Shown here: positions 43,487 to 52,536 of the stretch, piece by piece
How positions within the stretch are numbered: position 1 is the stretch's first letter
Layout of the letters: the number at the start of each line of letters is the position of its first letter
Source of the DNA: JAYQKL01 sp038142705
Lineage (GTDB): Bacteria > Pseudomonadota > Alphaproteobacteria > RS24
Direction: 5' to 3'
NCBI GenBank assembly: GCA_965217015.1
Contig: OZ244224.1
Coordinates: forward strand, 1,488,001 to 1,552,000
DNA: 64,000 nucleotides
Made by a program: the position numbers and the translations under genes
Notes under the pieces: generated by a model
What the model saw: only the letters and a program-made list of their open reading frames with translations
Databases searched by the model: none
What the model was told of the DNA's origin: nothing

Positions 43487-45133
43487 ATGCCCAACCTGAA
43501 GCCCCATCTGGCACTCTGTCTGATAGTTTGCCTGACGCTGGTCGCCTGTGGGCAGCCGGGCGGGCCAGACGGGCGTATGGGCATGGAGCCAGCACCTGTG
43601 GAAACCCCATCTGCCTATACTGTGCTAATACCCAACACCGCCACCTCAACAAATGCACCTGATGCGCCAAACCAGCGCATTGTCGAAAACACCAAAGCCT
43701 TTTTGCGCGCCCTGCCAAAAGGGCCAGCCCAAGCCGTCGCCTATGACAGCCAAATCAAGGAGGAGGGATTTCTTAACCGCGCCTTTGCAGAAAGCGGGTT
43801 TGGCCGCACCAATGATGGGCGCATTCGCATCGGCCTGCTTTTGCCTTTAAGCGCTGAAAACCAAGAGGTTCAAAAAATAGCGCAGGAGCTTTTCAATGCC
43901 GCGCAACTTGGCCTGTTTGACATTCGGCGCCCCGAATTGACCCTTTTGGTTCAAGACACACAAGGCACCACAAAGGGGGCAGAGCGCGCCGCCCGCAAGA
44001 TTTTGCAAGATGGCGCAGACATTATCATTGGCCCGCTTTTTGCAGCCAACACAAAAGCCATCACGCCATTGGCGCGCAATGCTGGTGTGCCTATTTTAAG
44101 CCTGTCTAATAATCGCGATGTTGCGGGCAATGGCGTTTGGTTGCTTGGCTTTTTGCCAGAACAAAATTTAGACCGCATTATCAGCGAAGCCAGCGCAAGG
44201 GGGCTGACCAGATTTGCCGCGCTTATTCCCGAAACGCCGTATGGTCAGCGCATACAGGCTGCGCTTGAGCCAACAATAAATTTTTATGGTGGCGAGCTGA
44301 TACAAGTTGAGACCTATCAGGACGAAGCCCAATCCATGCTCATTCCCGCCCAGCGCATTGCGCAATATGAAGAGCGCAAACAAGCCTGGCAAGATGAACG
44401 CGATAGGCTAACCGAAGAGGCGAGCATTTTATTGTCCACCCTGCCAGAACCGCCGCTCATAACTGATGAAACACCGCCAGAAGAAATTTGGGAACAAATT
44501 GAAGAAATTAACCCTGAGCTAAAAGCACAATATGACGCTATGCGCCTGACCGAAACCTTTGGCGAGCTGCCCTATGATGCGGTGATTATGCCAGAAGGCG
44601 GGGTGCGCCTGCGCAGTCTGGCACCGCTTTTGCCCTATTTTGATGTCGACCCGCGCCAGATAAAATTTCTCGGCACGGGCCTGTGGGACGATCCTGTTTT
44701 AGGCCAAGAGCCGCCCTTACTTGGCGGCTGGTATGCCGCGCCCGACCCAAAAGGGTGGCAAGGTTTTGAGCGCCGCTATCAAAAAATATACGGCAACTCC
44801 CCGCCTCGTTTGGCAGGCCTCGCATATGACAGCATCAGCCTGATTGCGGCGTTAACTGATATTTATCCCAAAGCGCCCTTTACTTATAAAAGCCTGACTG
44901 ACCCAAATGGTTTTATGGGCATAGATGGCATTTTTCGCTTAACTGAAAATGGGCTGAATGAGCGCGGGCTGGCCGTGCTTGAAATTCGGCGCAAGCGCAA
45001 TCGGCTGGTCGCCGCATCGCCTAAAAATTTCATCAATCTTGACCAGCAACCCAAACGGCCTGTCCAGAAAATTCAAACCCCGCAAGATAAAAAGAAAGAC
45101 AGTCTCTTCGCGCCATTTTCGGTTTTTAATTAA
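43487..45133 (+). CDS. LppC/LpoA-family lipoprotein (penicillin-binding protein activator)
   Basis: 548 residues. A signal peptide ends in the lipobox LTLVAC, giving a lipidated Cys at residue 19. After a proline-rich linker and about 60 residues, a periplasmic-binding-protein type I domain begins with IRIGLLLPLSAENQEVQKIA and continues to about 510. E. coli LpoA activates the peptidoglycan synthase PBP1A; this protein lacks the long N-terminal TPR part of LpoA, so the partner is uncertain. An earlier ATG at 43439 would give an unusually long signal n-region. Located opposite rsmI as in the E. coli locus. Confidence 0.88.
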   Translation: MPNLKPHLALCLIVCLTLVACGQPGGPDGRMGMEPAPVETPSAYTVLIPNTATSTNAPDAPNQRIVENTKAFLRALPKGPAQAVAYDSQIKEEGFLNRAFAESGFGRTNDGRIRIGLLLPLSAENQEVQKIAQELFNAAQLGLFDIRRPELTLLVQDTQGTTKGAERAARKILQDGADIIIGPLFAANTKAITPLARNAGVPILSLSNNRDVAGNGVWLLGFLPEQNLDRIISEASARGLTRFAALIPETPYGQRIQAALEPTINFYGGELIQVETYQDEAQSMLIPAQRIAQYEERKQAWQDERDRLTEEASILLSTLPEPPLITDETPPEEIWEQIEEINPELKAQYDAMRLTETFGELPYDAVIMPEGGVRLRSLAPLLPYFDVDPRQIKFLGTGLWDDPVLGQEPPLLGGWYAAPDPKGWQGFERRYQKIYGNSPPRLAGLAYDSISLIAALTDIYPKAPFTYKSLTDPNGFMGIDGIFRLTENGLNERGLAVLEIRRKRNRLVAASPKNFINLDQQPKRPVQKIQTPQDKKKDSLFAPFSVFN

Positions 45134-45136
45134 ACA

Positions 45137-46330
45137 TCACCGCGCAGATGTCAGCAGAGCCGATAAAACACTATCCAAGACCAATCGGCCTTTGGGCGTG
45201 AGTGTTAGGCAAGCCGCATCATCAACACGCAGCCCCTCTTCCAGCAAAAGTGTCATGACTTGCGCGGGCGGCTCAAACCCAAGAGCTTTAAGGCGCGATA
45301 GCGCCACGCCCTCAGATAAGCGCAGGCCAAACATCAACGCCTCCTCCAAAATATCCTGCGGGCTTTGGAAAGTCAGCTCTGCCAAACCATACCCATTTTG
45401 TTCAACCGCCGCCAACCAGTCTTGCGGCTTTGCGTGGCCATAACTTGCATGGCGCCCAGCGGCCATATCATCATTGCCCGCACAGTGAAGCCGCCCATGC
45501 GCGCCGGGCCCAAGCCCCAGATAATCTCCCCCGCGCCAAATGGCGAGATTATGCACACATGCATGGCCTTCGCGTGCATGGTTAGAGGTTTCATAGCGCA
45601 CAAGACCTTCATCGCGGCAAATCGCTTCCGTCATCTCATAGAGCTGCGCCTGCGTTTCCTCATCAATCGGGGTGAGACGCCCGCTTTGTTGATATTTATA
45701 AAAAGGGGTGCGCGGCTCAATGGTCAGCTGATAGGCAGATAAATGTGTCGGCGATAGCGCCAGCGCGGCACGCAAATTCTTAGCCCAGTTTTGCGGGGTT
45801 TCATCAGGCAGGGCATAAATCAAATCAAAAGAGGTTTTGGGAAATATTTTTTGCGCTTGCAAAAACGCCGCCCGCGCCTGTGCGCCTGTATGGGTTCGTC
45901 CCAAAAAAGCCAGCGCTTTATCCTCAAAAGATTGAATGCCTAATGACAAGCGGTTAATGCCCGCCGCCCGCAAGTCACGCATTTCGTCTGCCGTCAGGTC
46001 AGCAGGATTAGCCTCCATTGAAATTTCAACATCAGCGGTCAAGCCAAATATATCCGACAACCCTTTGAGCAAATCCGCCACTAGGCGCGGCGGCATAAGC
46101 GACGGTGTGCCACCACCAAAAAAAATGCTCCCAATGCGTGATTGATTTTGGCGGCCATTGGCATTTTGCGCTAATAATTCCGCCTGATGCGCCATATCTG
46201 ATAAAAATGCTTGGCGCCAAATATCAATATCCGGCGTCCTGTTCAAATGCACATTAAAATCACAATAAGGACAAATTTTCGCACAAAACGGCCAGTGAAG
46301 ATAAACAGCCAGTGGCGGCATTGTGGCCAT
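45137..46330 (-). CDS. hemW: Radical SAM heme chaperone HemW
   Basis: 397 residues. The radical-SAM Cys-x3-Cys-x2-Cys motif is in PFCAKICPYCDFN, and the SIFFGGGTPSLM and GINRLSLGIQSFEDKAL segments are typical of the HemN-like family. HemW lacks coproporphyrinogen oxidase activity and inserts heme into respiratory enzymes. The ATG overlapping the rdgB stop (TAATG) is chosen; a GTG seven codons earlier and an ATG three codons later are alternatives. Confidence 0.93.
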   Translation of the reverse strand: MATMPPLAVYLHWPFCAKICPYCDFNVHLNRTPDIDIWRQAFLSDMAHQAELLAQNANGRQNQSRIGSIFFGGGTPSLMPPRLVADLLKGLSDIFGLTADVEISMEANPADLTADEMRDLRAAGINRLSLGIQSFEDKALAFLGRTHTGAQARAAFLQAQKIFPKTSFDLIYALPDETPQNWAKNLRAALALSPTHLSAYQLTIEPRTPFYKYQQSGRLTPIDEETQAQLYEMTEAICRDEGLVRYETSNHAREGHACVHNLAIWRGGDYLGLGPGAHGRLHCAGNDDMAAGRHASYGHAKPQDWLAAVEQNGYGLAELTFQSPQDILEEALMFGLRLSEGVALSRLKALGFEPPAQVMTLLLEEGLRVDDAACLTLTPKGRLVLDSVLSALLTSAR

Positions 46331-46950
46331 TAGGCAGGCGCCCCCAAGCACGCCTTGACGAGCTGGTCAAATGCATCAGCGCGATGCGACATAGCATGTT
46401 TTGCAACCGGGTCTATTTCAGCAAAGGTTAAATCCCCGCCAATCGGCAAAAATATCGGGTCATAGCCAAAACCTTTATCCCCGCGAGGCGGCCAAACCAG
46501 CGACCCCTCAACTTTGCCCTCAAAGCTTTCCATATGCCCATCTGGCCAGGCCAGTGTGAGCGCGCAAACAAAACGCGCGCTGCGCGGCGCATCAGGAATA
46601 GCCGCCAGCGCCTGCTCGACTTTCTCCATCGCAAAATTAAAATCGCGTGTGCCATCAGGCGTGACGGCCCAGCGCGCCGAATATATGCCCGGATTGCCGC
46701 CCAGCGCGTCAACCGCCAGACCGCTATCGTCAGCCAATGCCGGCAAGCCAGATTCTTGCGCCGCGGCGAGTGCTTTTAATTCAGCATTGGCAATAAAAGT
46801 TAAGCCAGTTTCTTCTGGCTCGGGTAGGCCCAATTCACCCGCGCTGATAGCCGACATGCCAAAAGGGCGCACCAAATCATTGATTTCGCGAACCTTGCCC
46901 TGATTATGGCTGGCAATGACAAGTTTTTCTGTAACGAGGTGACGCGCCAT
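46330..46950 (-). CDS. rdgB: XTP/dITP diphosphatase RdgB
   Basis: 206 residues from the ATG 10 bases after rph. Hydrolyses non-canonical purine triphosphates. Motifs: LVIASHNQGKVREI, LADDSGLAVDALGGNPGIYSARW and KGFGYDPIFLP. Upstream in-frame codons overlap rph and are rejected. Forms an operon rph-rdgB-hemW. Confidence 0.97.
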   Translation of the reverse strand: MARHLVTEKLVIASHNQGKVREINDLVRPFGMSAISAGELGLPEPEETGLTFIANAELKALAAAQESGLPALADDSGLAVDALGGNPGIYSARWAVTPDGTRDFNFAMEKVEQALAAIPDAPRSARFVCALTLAWPDGHMESFEGKVEGSLVWPPRGDKGFGYDPIFLPIGGDLTFAEIDPVAKHAMSHRADAFDQLVKACLGAPA

Positions 46951-46960
46951 TTTATGCCTC

Positions 46961-47701
46961 TTATGCTTCTGTCTCGCCTGCAAGGGCTTGTTTTTGTAAC
47001 TGAACCAAATCGGCGATGCCATCACGCGCTAAATTGAGCAAGGCGTCAAACTCATCATTTGAAAATGGCGTCCCCTCAGCTGTCGCCTGAATCTCCACCA
47101 AGCCACCATTACCTGTCATCACAAAATTTGCATCTGTATCGGCAACGCTGTCTTCGGCATAATCCAAATCCGCCACTGGCACACCCTCATAAATACCGCA
47201 TGAAAGCGCGGCAACATGGTCAAGCAGTGGTGTTTGTTTGATTAATTTTTCAGCCAACATCCAGTCAACAGCTTGCGCCAATGCCACATAGGCACCTGTG
47301 ATAGACGCTGTGCGTGTGCCGCCATCAGCTTGAATCACATCACAATCCAAACTGATTTGATGCTCTCCTAAAATATCCAAATCAACAACTGCGCGCAGTG
47401 AGCGCCCAATCAGACGCTGGATTTCCTGCGTGCGGCCTGACTGCTTGCCACTGGCGGCTTCGCGCCGCATACGGTCACCTGTGGCGCGAGGCAACATACC
47501 ATATTCCGCCGTCACCCAGCCCTTACCTGTGTTACGCAGCCATGGCGGGACGCGGGTTTCCACACTGGCTGTGCATAAGACATGGGTGTCGCCAAACTCA
47601 ATCAAGCATGACCCTTCGGCATGTTTTGAGATATTGGTTTGTATGGTGACGGGTCTTAAAGCGGCGGCGCTACGCCCTGAGGGGCGAGAAAAATCTGACA
47701 T
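46961..47701 (-). CDS. rph: Ribonuclease PH
   Basis: 246 residues. Trims tRNA 3' ends by phosphorolysis. Signatures: RPVTIQTNISKHAEGSCLIE, RNTGKGWVTAEYGMLPRATG and RSLRAVVDLDILGEHQISLD with DADGGTRTASITGA-like IQADGGTRTASITGAYVAL. AAAGGAGACCAGC precedes the ATG. Divergent from grpE. Confidence 0.97.
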   Translation of the reverse strand: MSDFSRPSGRSAAALRPVTIQTNISKHAEGSCLIEFGDTHVLCTASVETRVPPWLRNTGKGWVTAEYGMLPRATGDRMRREAASGKQSGRTQEIQRLIGRSLRAVVDLDILGEHQISLDCDVIQADGGTRTASITGAYVALAQAVDWMLAEKLIKQTPLLDHVAALSCGIYEGVPVADLDYAEDSVADTDANFVMTGNGGLVEIQATAEGTPFSNDEFDALLNLARDGIADLVQLQKQALAGETEA

Positions 47702-47781
47702 GCTGGTCTCCTTTATTCTTCTGTGTAACGAGTCTTGTCTTATGACGCAAGCGCGGGCTTAAAAAAGCAAAAAGGATTGCT

Positions 47782-47810
47782 CTTGATATTCCGACACCGA
47801 AGTCTTATGT
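47782..47810 (+). promoter_or_regulatory. RpoH (sigma-32) type promoter of grpE
   Basis: CTTG, 18 bases, CTTATGT fits the alphaproteobacterial heat-shock consensus (CTTG, 17-18 bases, CYTATNT). It lies 38 bases before the grpE ATG. No CIRCE inverted repeat is seen in this gap. Confidence 0.8.
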
Positions 47811-47848
47811 AAACTCCATGCTCTAATGGTAAAGCGCACAGGTAAAAA

Positions 47849-48550
47849 ATGACGGATACGAAAAATAATCAATCAAGCAATGAAACGCATGAGGCTGACG
47901 CCCAAAACGAAACAGATAAAACATCTGGCACAGCGCAAGATGAAAAACTGTCTGATATTTTATCCGATGTGACCCCGCCTGAAGATGTCAAAATTGATGG
48001 CGAGACGAATGACGCAGAAGGCACAGAAGTTGAAAAATCATTGGACGATATGACGCCGGAAGAACAAGTCGTCAAATTGCAAGAAACGATTTTGAAACTG
48101 AATGACGCACTTGCAGGCAAAGAGGACGAAATCCTGCGCTATGCGGCTGAGCTTCAAAACACTCGCCGTCGCGCTGAAAAAGACCGCGCCGATGCATTAA
48201 AATATGGTGTGACGGGTTTCGCGCGCGATATGGTCGCGGTAGGCGATAATCTGACCCGCGCACTCAACGCTATTGAAGACTCTGACCGCGAAGGGCTATC
48301 AGATAATGTTGTCAATTTGCTTGAGGGTGTCGCCGCCACGGAACGCGACCTGATGGCCGCCTTACAGCGTAATAACATCAAGCCACTGAACCCGATGGGC
48401 GAAAAATTTGATGCAAATTTTCATGAAGCCATGTATGAGGCGCCCGGCACCGGCCAGCCAGGCGGGACGATTATTGAGGTTGTCGAAATCGGCTTTACCA
48501 TTGGCGAGCGCCTGTTGCGCGCCGCTAAAGTTGGGGTCGCAAAAGACTAA
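47849..48550 (+). CDS. grpE: Nucleotide exchange factor GrpE
   Basis: 233 residues. Releases ADP from DnaK. A long acidic, Asn/Glu-rich N-terminal part (to about 75) precedes the coiled-coil (about 78-125) and the C-terminal beta domain with ITSPTGEKFDPNFHE-like NPMGEKFDANFHEAMYEAPG and VEIGFTIGERLLRAAKVGV. Heat-shock promoter upstream. hrcA, which often precedes grpE in the class, is absent here. Its end overlaps alkB by 4 bases on the opposite strand. Confidence 0.96.
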   Translation: MTDTKNNQSSNETHEADAQNETDKTSGTAQDEKLSDILSDVTPPEDVKIDGETNDAEGTEVEKSLDDMTPEEQVVKLQETILKLNDALAGKEDEILRYAAELQNTRRRAEKDRADALKYGVTGFARDMVAVGDNLTRALNAIEDSDREGLSDNVVNLLEGVAATERDLMAALQRNNIKPLNPMGEKFDANFHEAMYEAPGTGQPGGTIIEVVEIGFTIGERLLRAAKVGVAKD

Positions 48551-49176
48551 GCGCTGACGCGGCGCAGGGTAAAATTCAGCCGCCCGCCATTTGGAAAAAC
48601 CTCTGGTAGGGCTTGTGTCAATATATCACTCGAGCCGACCAGCAGGCGGTCAATCCCATGAAAATTTAATCGCGCTGCGCCACCCAGCACCAGCGCATCG
48701 CCTGAATGCAATTTGATGGAGCGCGTGGGCCCGCGCCGTTCTGCGCCCCCAACCCGAAAAACCGCACTATCGCCAATCGAAAAAGACACAACAGGTGCAG
48801 ATAAATCTTCCTCATCGCGGTCTTGATGCAGCCCCATTTTAGCCTTCGGCCCCTGATAATGATTAACCAGACAACATTCTGGCGATTTTGGATAGGCGGT
48901 TAAATCAGCCCATGCTTGCCGCAAAATATCGGGCAGGGCGGGCCATGGGGCGCCGGTTTCAGGGTGGTGTTGTTGATAACGATAGCCCTGCACATCAGAC
49001 ACCCAGCCATAAGAGCCCATATTGGTCATCACAATAGACCAAGGCCGATTGCTGCGCGGCATATGCGGTTTGAAGAAAGGTGCCTGCTGAAAAACAGGGG
49101 CCAGCGCGCGGACAAACGCCAATTGCGTGGGCTTATCCCAATATTCCGTATGATATTCAACCCCTTGCCCCAACAT
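48547..49176 (-). CDS. alkB: AlkB-family Fe(II)/2-oxoglutarate-dependent dealkylase
   Basis: 209 residues. Oxidatively removes methyl groups from 1-methyladenine and 3-methylcytosine in DNA. The iron ligands are visible as H-x-D in GLHQDRDEED and the distal His in LNFHGIDRLL, with a 2-oxoglutarate Arg near the end (RLNFTLRRV). FSIGDSAVFRVGG is a family block. It lies on the opposite strand between grpE and dnaK, splitting the heat-shock group. Confidence 0.93.
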   Translation of the reverse strand: MLGQGVEYHTEYWDKPTQLAFVRALAPVFQQAPFFKPHMPRSNRPWSIVMTNMGSYGWVSDVQGYRYQQHHPETGAPWPALPDILRQAWADLTAYPKSPECCLVNHYQGPKAKMGLHQDRDEEDLSAPVVSFSIGDSAVFRVGGAERRGPTRSIKLHSGDALVLGGAARLNFHGIDRLLVGSSDILTQALPEVFPNGGRLNFTLRRVSA

Positions 49177-49238
49177 ATAGTAGCCCTTTGCGCTGTGATA
49201 AAAATTTCAAAAAAGTTGAGAAAAACATCACTCTCAAC

Positions 49239-49267
49239 CTTGCAGCCTATATAGATGATACTTATAT
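49239..49267 (+). promoter_or_regulatory. RpoH (sigma-32) type promoter of dnaK
   Basis: CTTG, 18 bases, CTTATAT closely fits the alphaproteobacterial heat-shock consensus and repeats the spacing of the grpE promoter. It lies about 100 bases before the dnaK ATG, giving a leader of roughly 95 bases. Confidence 0.82.
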
Positions 49268-49368
49268 AACCCACATAAGCATTTGGCACAGGCGCATAAG
49301 CGTCATAAGCCGAAATTAACCTTGAGCAATTAACTGTCGAAAGACATCAAGCATAGAGAGATAAGATT

Positions 49369-51300
49369 ATGGGTAAGGTAATTGGTATAGACCTTGGAAC
49401 GACAAACTCTTGCGTCGCGGTCATGGACGGCGACACACCCCGCGTGATTGAAAACGCAGAAGGCACACGCACGACCCCATCAATGGTTGGCTTTTCAGAA
49501 GATAATGAAAAGCTGGTTGGCCAGCCAGCCAAGCGACAGGCCGTCACCAACCCAACCAATACATTATTTGCGGTCAAGCGTTTGATTGGACGCACTTTCA
49601 AAGACCCCGCCACCCAAACCGACAAGGAAGCAGTTCCCTATAATATTATTGCTGCAGATAATGGTGATGCTTGGGTTGAGGCCAATAATGAGAAATATTC
49701 ACCCTCGCAAATTTCAGCTTTTATTTTGCAAAAAATGAAAGAAACCGCCGAAGATTATCTTGGTGAGAAAGTCGAGCAGGCAGTGATTACGGTACCAGCC
49801 TATTTTAACGACGCCCAGCGCCAGGCGACAAAAGATGCTGGCAAAATTGCGGGCCTTGAAGTGCTGCGCATTATCAATGAGCCAACAGCGGCCTCTTTGG
49901 CTTATGGTCTTGATAAAAAAGACGGTCAAACAATTGCGGTTTATGATTTAGGCGGCGGCACATTTGATGTTTCTATTTTGGAAATTGGCGATGGTGTTTT
50001 TGAAGTTAAAGCGACCAATGGTGATACATTTTTGGGCGGTGAAGATTTTGACACTGTGCTTGTTAATCACCTGGCGGAAGAGTTCCAAAAAGAGCAAGGT
50101 GTTGACCTGCGCGCCGATAAAATGGCCCTGCAACGCCTAAAGGAGGCTTCTGAAAAAGCCAAAATCGAGCTTTCCTCCTCAACCCAGACCGAAATTAACC
50201 TTCCCTTTATCACCGCTGATGCGTCTGGTCCTAAGCATTTGAACACCAAAATGACGCGGGCCACCTTTGAAGGGCTTGTTGAAAATTTGGTGCAACGCAC
50301 ACGCAAACCTTGCGAAGCCGCTTTGAAAGATGCGGGCATTTCGCCATCAGAAATTGATGAGGTGGTCTTGGTAGGCGGGCAAACACGCATGCCTAAAATT
50401 CGTGAATTCGTCAAATCTGTGTTTGGTAAAGAGCCAAATATGAGCGTTAACCCTGATGAGGTGGTCGCGATGGGCGCGGCCATTCAGGCGGGTGTGTTGC
50501 AAGGCGATGTGACAGATGTTTTGCTGCTTGATGTAACACCTTTATCACTTGGTATTGAAACGCTGGGCGGTGTTTTCACCCGCTTGATTGAGCGCAACAC
50601 AACCATTCCAACCAAAAAGTCACAGGTGTTCTCAACCGCAGAAGACAACCAGTCAGCCGTGACGATTTCTGTGTTTCAGGGCGAGCGAGAAATGGCGCGC
50701 GACAATAAACCATTAGGGCAATTTAACCTAGAGGGGCTGCCCGCTGCACCACGTGGTGTGCCACAGATTGAGGTTGCGTTTGATATTGACGCCAATGGCA
50801 TTGTGAATGTGTCGGCAACAGATAAAGCAACTGGCAAAGAGCAGAATATTCGTATTGAGGCATCGGGCGGTCTGTCAGATGATGATATCGAAAAAATGGT
50901 CAAAGAGGCTGAAGCCAATGCAGAAGAAGACAAAAAGCGCCGCGAGAGCGCGGAGCTGCGCAATAATGCAGAGTCTTTAATTCATGCAACGGAAAAAACC
51001 ATTGCCGAGAATGAAGACAAAATTGAAGCCAATGACAAAGAGGCCGCCGAGCTGGCCATCACCAATTTGCAAGAAGCGCTTGAAGGTGAAGATTTTGACC
51101 TGATTGAAGAAAAGTCAAAAGCCTTGCAAGAAGCAGCGATGAAAATTGGCGAGACCATTTATAAAGCTCAGCAAGAAGCCGCCGCTGAAGGTGACGCAGC
51201 AGCAGATCAAGCGCAAGATGAAGGTGTTGTGGACGCTGATTATGAGGAAGTCGACCAAGACACGGACACAGACCAAGACGGTGAGCAAAAAGCCTCTTAA
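49369..51300 (+). CDS. dnaK: Chaperone protein DnaK (Hsp70)
   Basis: 643 residues. ATP-dependent folding chaperone. The nucleotide-binding domain opens GIDLGTTNSCVAVMDG and contains AVITVPAYFNDAQRQATKDA and IAVYDLGGGTFDVSI; the substrate-binding domain begins near 390 (LLLDVTPLSLGIETLGG) and the lid ends in an acidic Asp/Gln-rich tail. Works with DnaJ and GrpE encoded beside it. The stop codon lies in the loop of a terminator hairpin. Confidence 0.99.
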   Translation: MGKVIGIDLGTTNSCVAVMDGDTPRVIENAEGTRTTPSMVGFSEDNEKLVGQPAKRQAVTNPTNTLFAVKRLIGRTFKDPATQTDKEAVPYNIIAADNGDAWVEANNEKYSPSQISAFILQKMKETAEDYLGEKVEQAVITVPAYFNDAQRQATKDAGKIAGLEVLRIINEPTAASLAYGLDKKDGQTIAVYDLGGGTFDVSILEIGDGVFEVKATNGDTFLGGEDFDTVLVNHLAEEFQKEQGVDLRADKMALQRLKEASEKAKIELSSSTQTEINLPFITADASGPKHLNTKMTRATFEGLVENLVQRTRKPCEAALKDAGISPSEIDEVVLVGGQTRMPKIREFVKSVFGKEPNMSVNPDEVVAMGAAIQAGVLQGDVTDVLLLDVTPLSLGIETLGGVFTRLIERNTTIPTKKSQVFSTAEDNQSAVTISVFQGEREMARDNKPLGQFNLEGLPAAPRGVPQIEVAFDIDANGIVNVSATDKATGKEQNIRIEASGGLSDDDIEKMVKEAEANAEEDKKRRESAELRNNAESLIHATEKTIAENEDKIEANDKEAAELAITNLQEALEGEDFDLIEEKSKALQEAAMKIGETIYKAQQEAAAEGDAAADQAQDEGVVDADYEEVDQDTDTDQDGEQKAS

Positions 51301-51315
51301 TCGCAGAGGCTTTTT
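51287..51315 (+). terminator. Terminator overlapping the dnaK stop codon
   Basis: AAAAAGCCTC and GAGGCTTTTT form a perfect 10-bp stem with a 9-base loop that contains the dnaK TAA, followed by T residues. It would reduce transcription from dnaK into dnaJ, giving less DnaJ than DnaK. Confidence 0.85.
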
Positions 51316-51382
51316 GGTCGTTCCAATAATGTGCTCGTTTATTTTTTAGAAATATTTGACGGGTAAGCGAAGGAGAGCGCCA

Positions 51383-52504
51383 ATGGATAAGCGTGATTTT
51401 TATGACGTGCTTGGCGTTGAGCGCGCGGCATCGGCTGATGAAATCAAAAAAGCCTATCGCACAAAAGCCAAAAAATTTCACCCCGACCTAAACCCAGATG
51501 ACCCTGTAGCTGAAAAAAACTTCAAAGAAGCCACAGAGGCCTATGAATGTTTGAAAGATGAGCAGTCTCGCGCGGCCTATGACCAATATGGTCACGCCGC
51601 ATTTCAAAATGGCGGACCCGGCGCAGGCGGACAAGGCGCTGGCTTTGGCGGGTTTAGCGGCTTTGGTGGCGTTGGCGATATTTTTGAGGAGTTTTTTGGC
51701 GGCGGCGGCGGCAGAGCCAGACGCCCGCAAGGACCACAACGCGGCAATGACTTGCGTTATGATTTAGAAATCACCCTTGAGGAGGCTTTTACGGGCAGCA
51801 ATAAAACCATTGAGGTTGGGAGCGCAGCCGCTTGCGAGAGCTGCAATGGCAGTGGCGCCGAAAAGGGCTCTCAATCCGAAAATTGCGGCACATGTCAGGG
51901 TGCTGGCACCGTGCGCAACCAGCAAGGGTTCTTTACAGTTGAACGCCCTTGCCACCAATGCGGCGGCAGCGGGCAAATAATTAAAAACCCATGCGGCGAT
52001 TGTCGAGGAAAAGGCACAACTTATAAAGAGCGCAGCCTTTCTTTTGATATTCCAGCGGGCGTGGAAGATGGCACGCGCATTCGCCTCAGCGGGGAAGGTG
52101 ATGCTGGCGAACGCGGCGGGCCACGCGGCGATTTATATGTATTTATTGCCATAAAACCACATGCTTTCTTGCAGCGCGAAGGGGCGGATTTATTCTGTCG
52201 GGTGCCTGTTAAAATGTCGCTTGCGGCAAAAGGCGGGGCGATTGAGGTGCCGCTACTTGATGGCAAGCGGGTCAAAATATCCCTGCCAGAAGGTGCACAA
52301 AGTGGCCAGCAATTCAGGCTGCGTGGCAAAGGCATGCCAGTATTGCGCAGCCGCCAACAAGGTGATGCCTATATCCAATTGGCGGTTGAAACACCTCAAA
52401 ATCTATCGCGCAAACAAAAAAAGCTGCTTGATGCTTTTGAGAAAAGTCTGGACGCTGAAGCCTATCCAGAAAGCGATGCCTTTAATAATCGCGCTCAAGA
52501 CTAG
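51383..52504 (+). CDS. dnaJ: Chaperone protein DnaJ
   Basis: 373 residues from the ATG after AGGAGAGCGCC. J domain with the HPD motif in KKFHPDLNPDD, a Gly/Phe-rich linker (GGFSGFGGVGDIFEEFFGGG), four CxxCxGxG zinc repeats (CESCNGSG, CGTCQGAG, CHQCGGSG, CGDCRGKG) and the C-terminal substrate domains. Stimulates DnaK ATPase. A TTG nine codons upstream is rejected. Confidence 0.98.
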   Translation: MDKRDFYDVLGVERAASADEIKKAYRTKAKKFHPDLNPDDPVAEKNFKEATEAYECLKDEQSRAAYDQYGHAAFQNGGPGAGGQGAGFGGFSGFGGVGDIFEEFFGGGGGRARRPQGPQRGNDLRYDLEITLEEAFTGSNKTIEVGSAAACESCNGSGAEKGSQSENCGTCQGAGTVRNQQGFFTVERPCHQCGGSGQIIKNPCGDCRGKGTTYKERSLSFDIPAGVEDGTRIRLSGEGDAGERGGPRGDLYVFIAIKPHAFLQREGADLFCRVPVKMSLAAKGGAIEVPLLDGKRVKISLPEGAQSGQQFRLRGKGMPVLRSRQQGDAYIQLAVETPQNLSRKQKKLLDAFEKSLDAEAYPESDAFNNRAQD

Positions 52505-52536
52505 CGAGATGCGCGAACGCCTGCTATAGAAGAAGA

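Noticed and set aside
47702..47848. CIRCE element or hrcA between rph and grpE
   Set aside because: No TTAGCACTC-N9-GAGTGCTAA-like inverted repeat and no room for hrcA.
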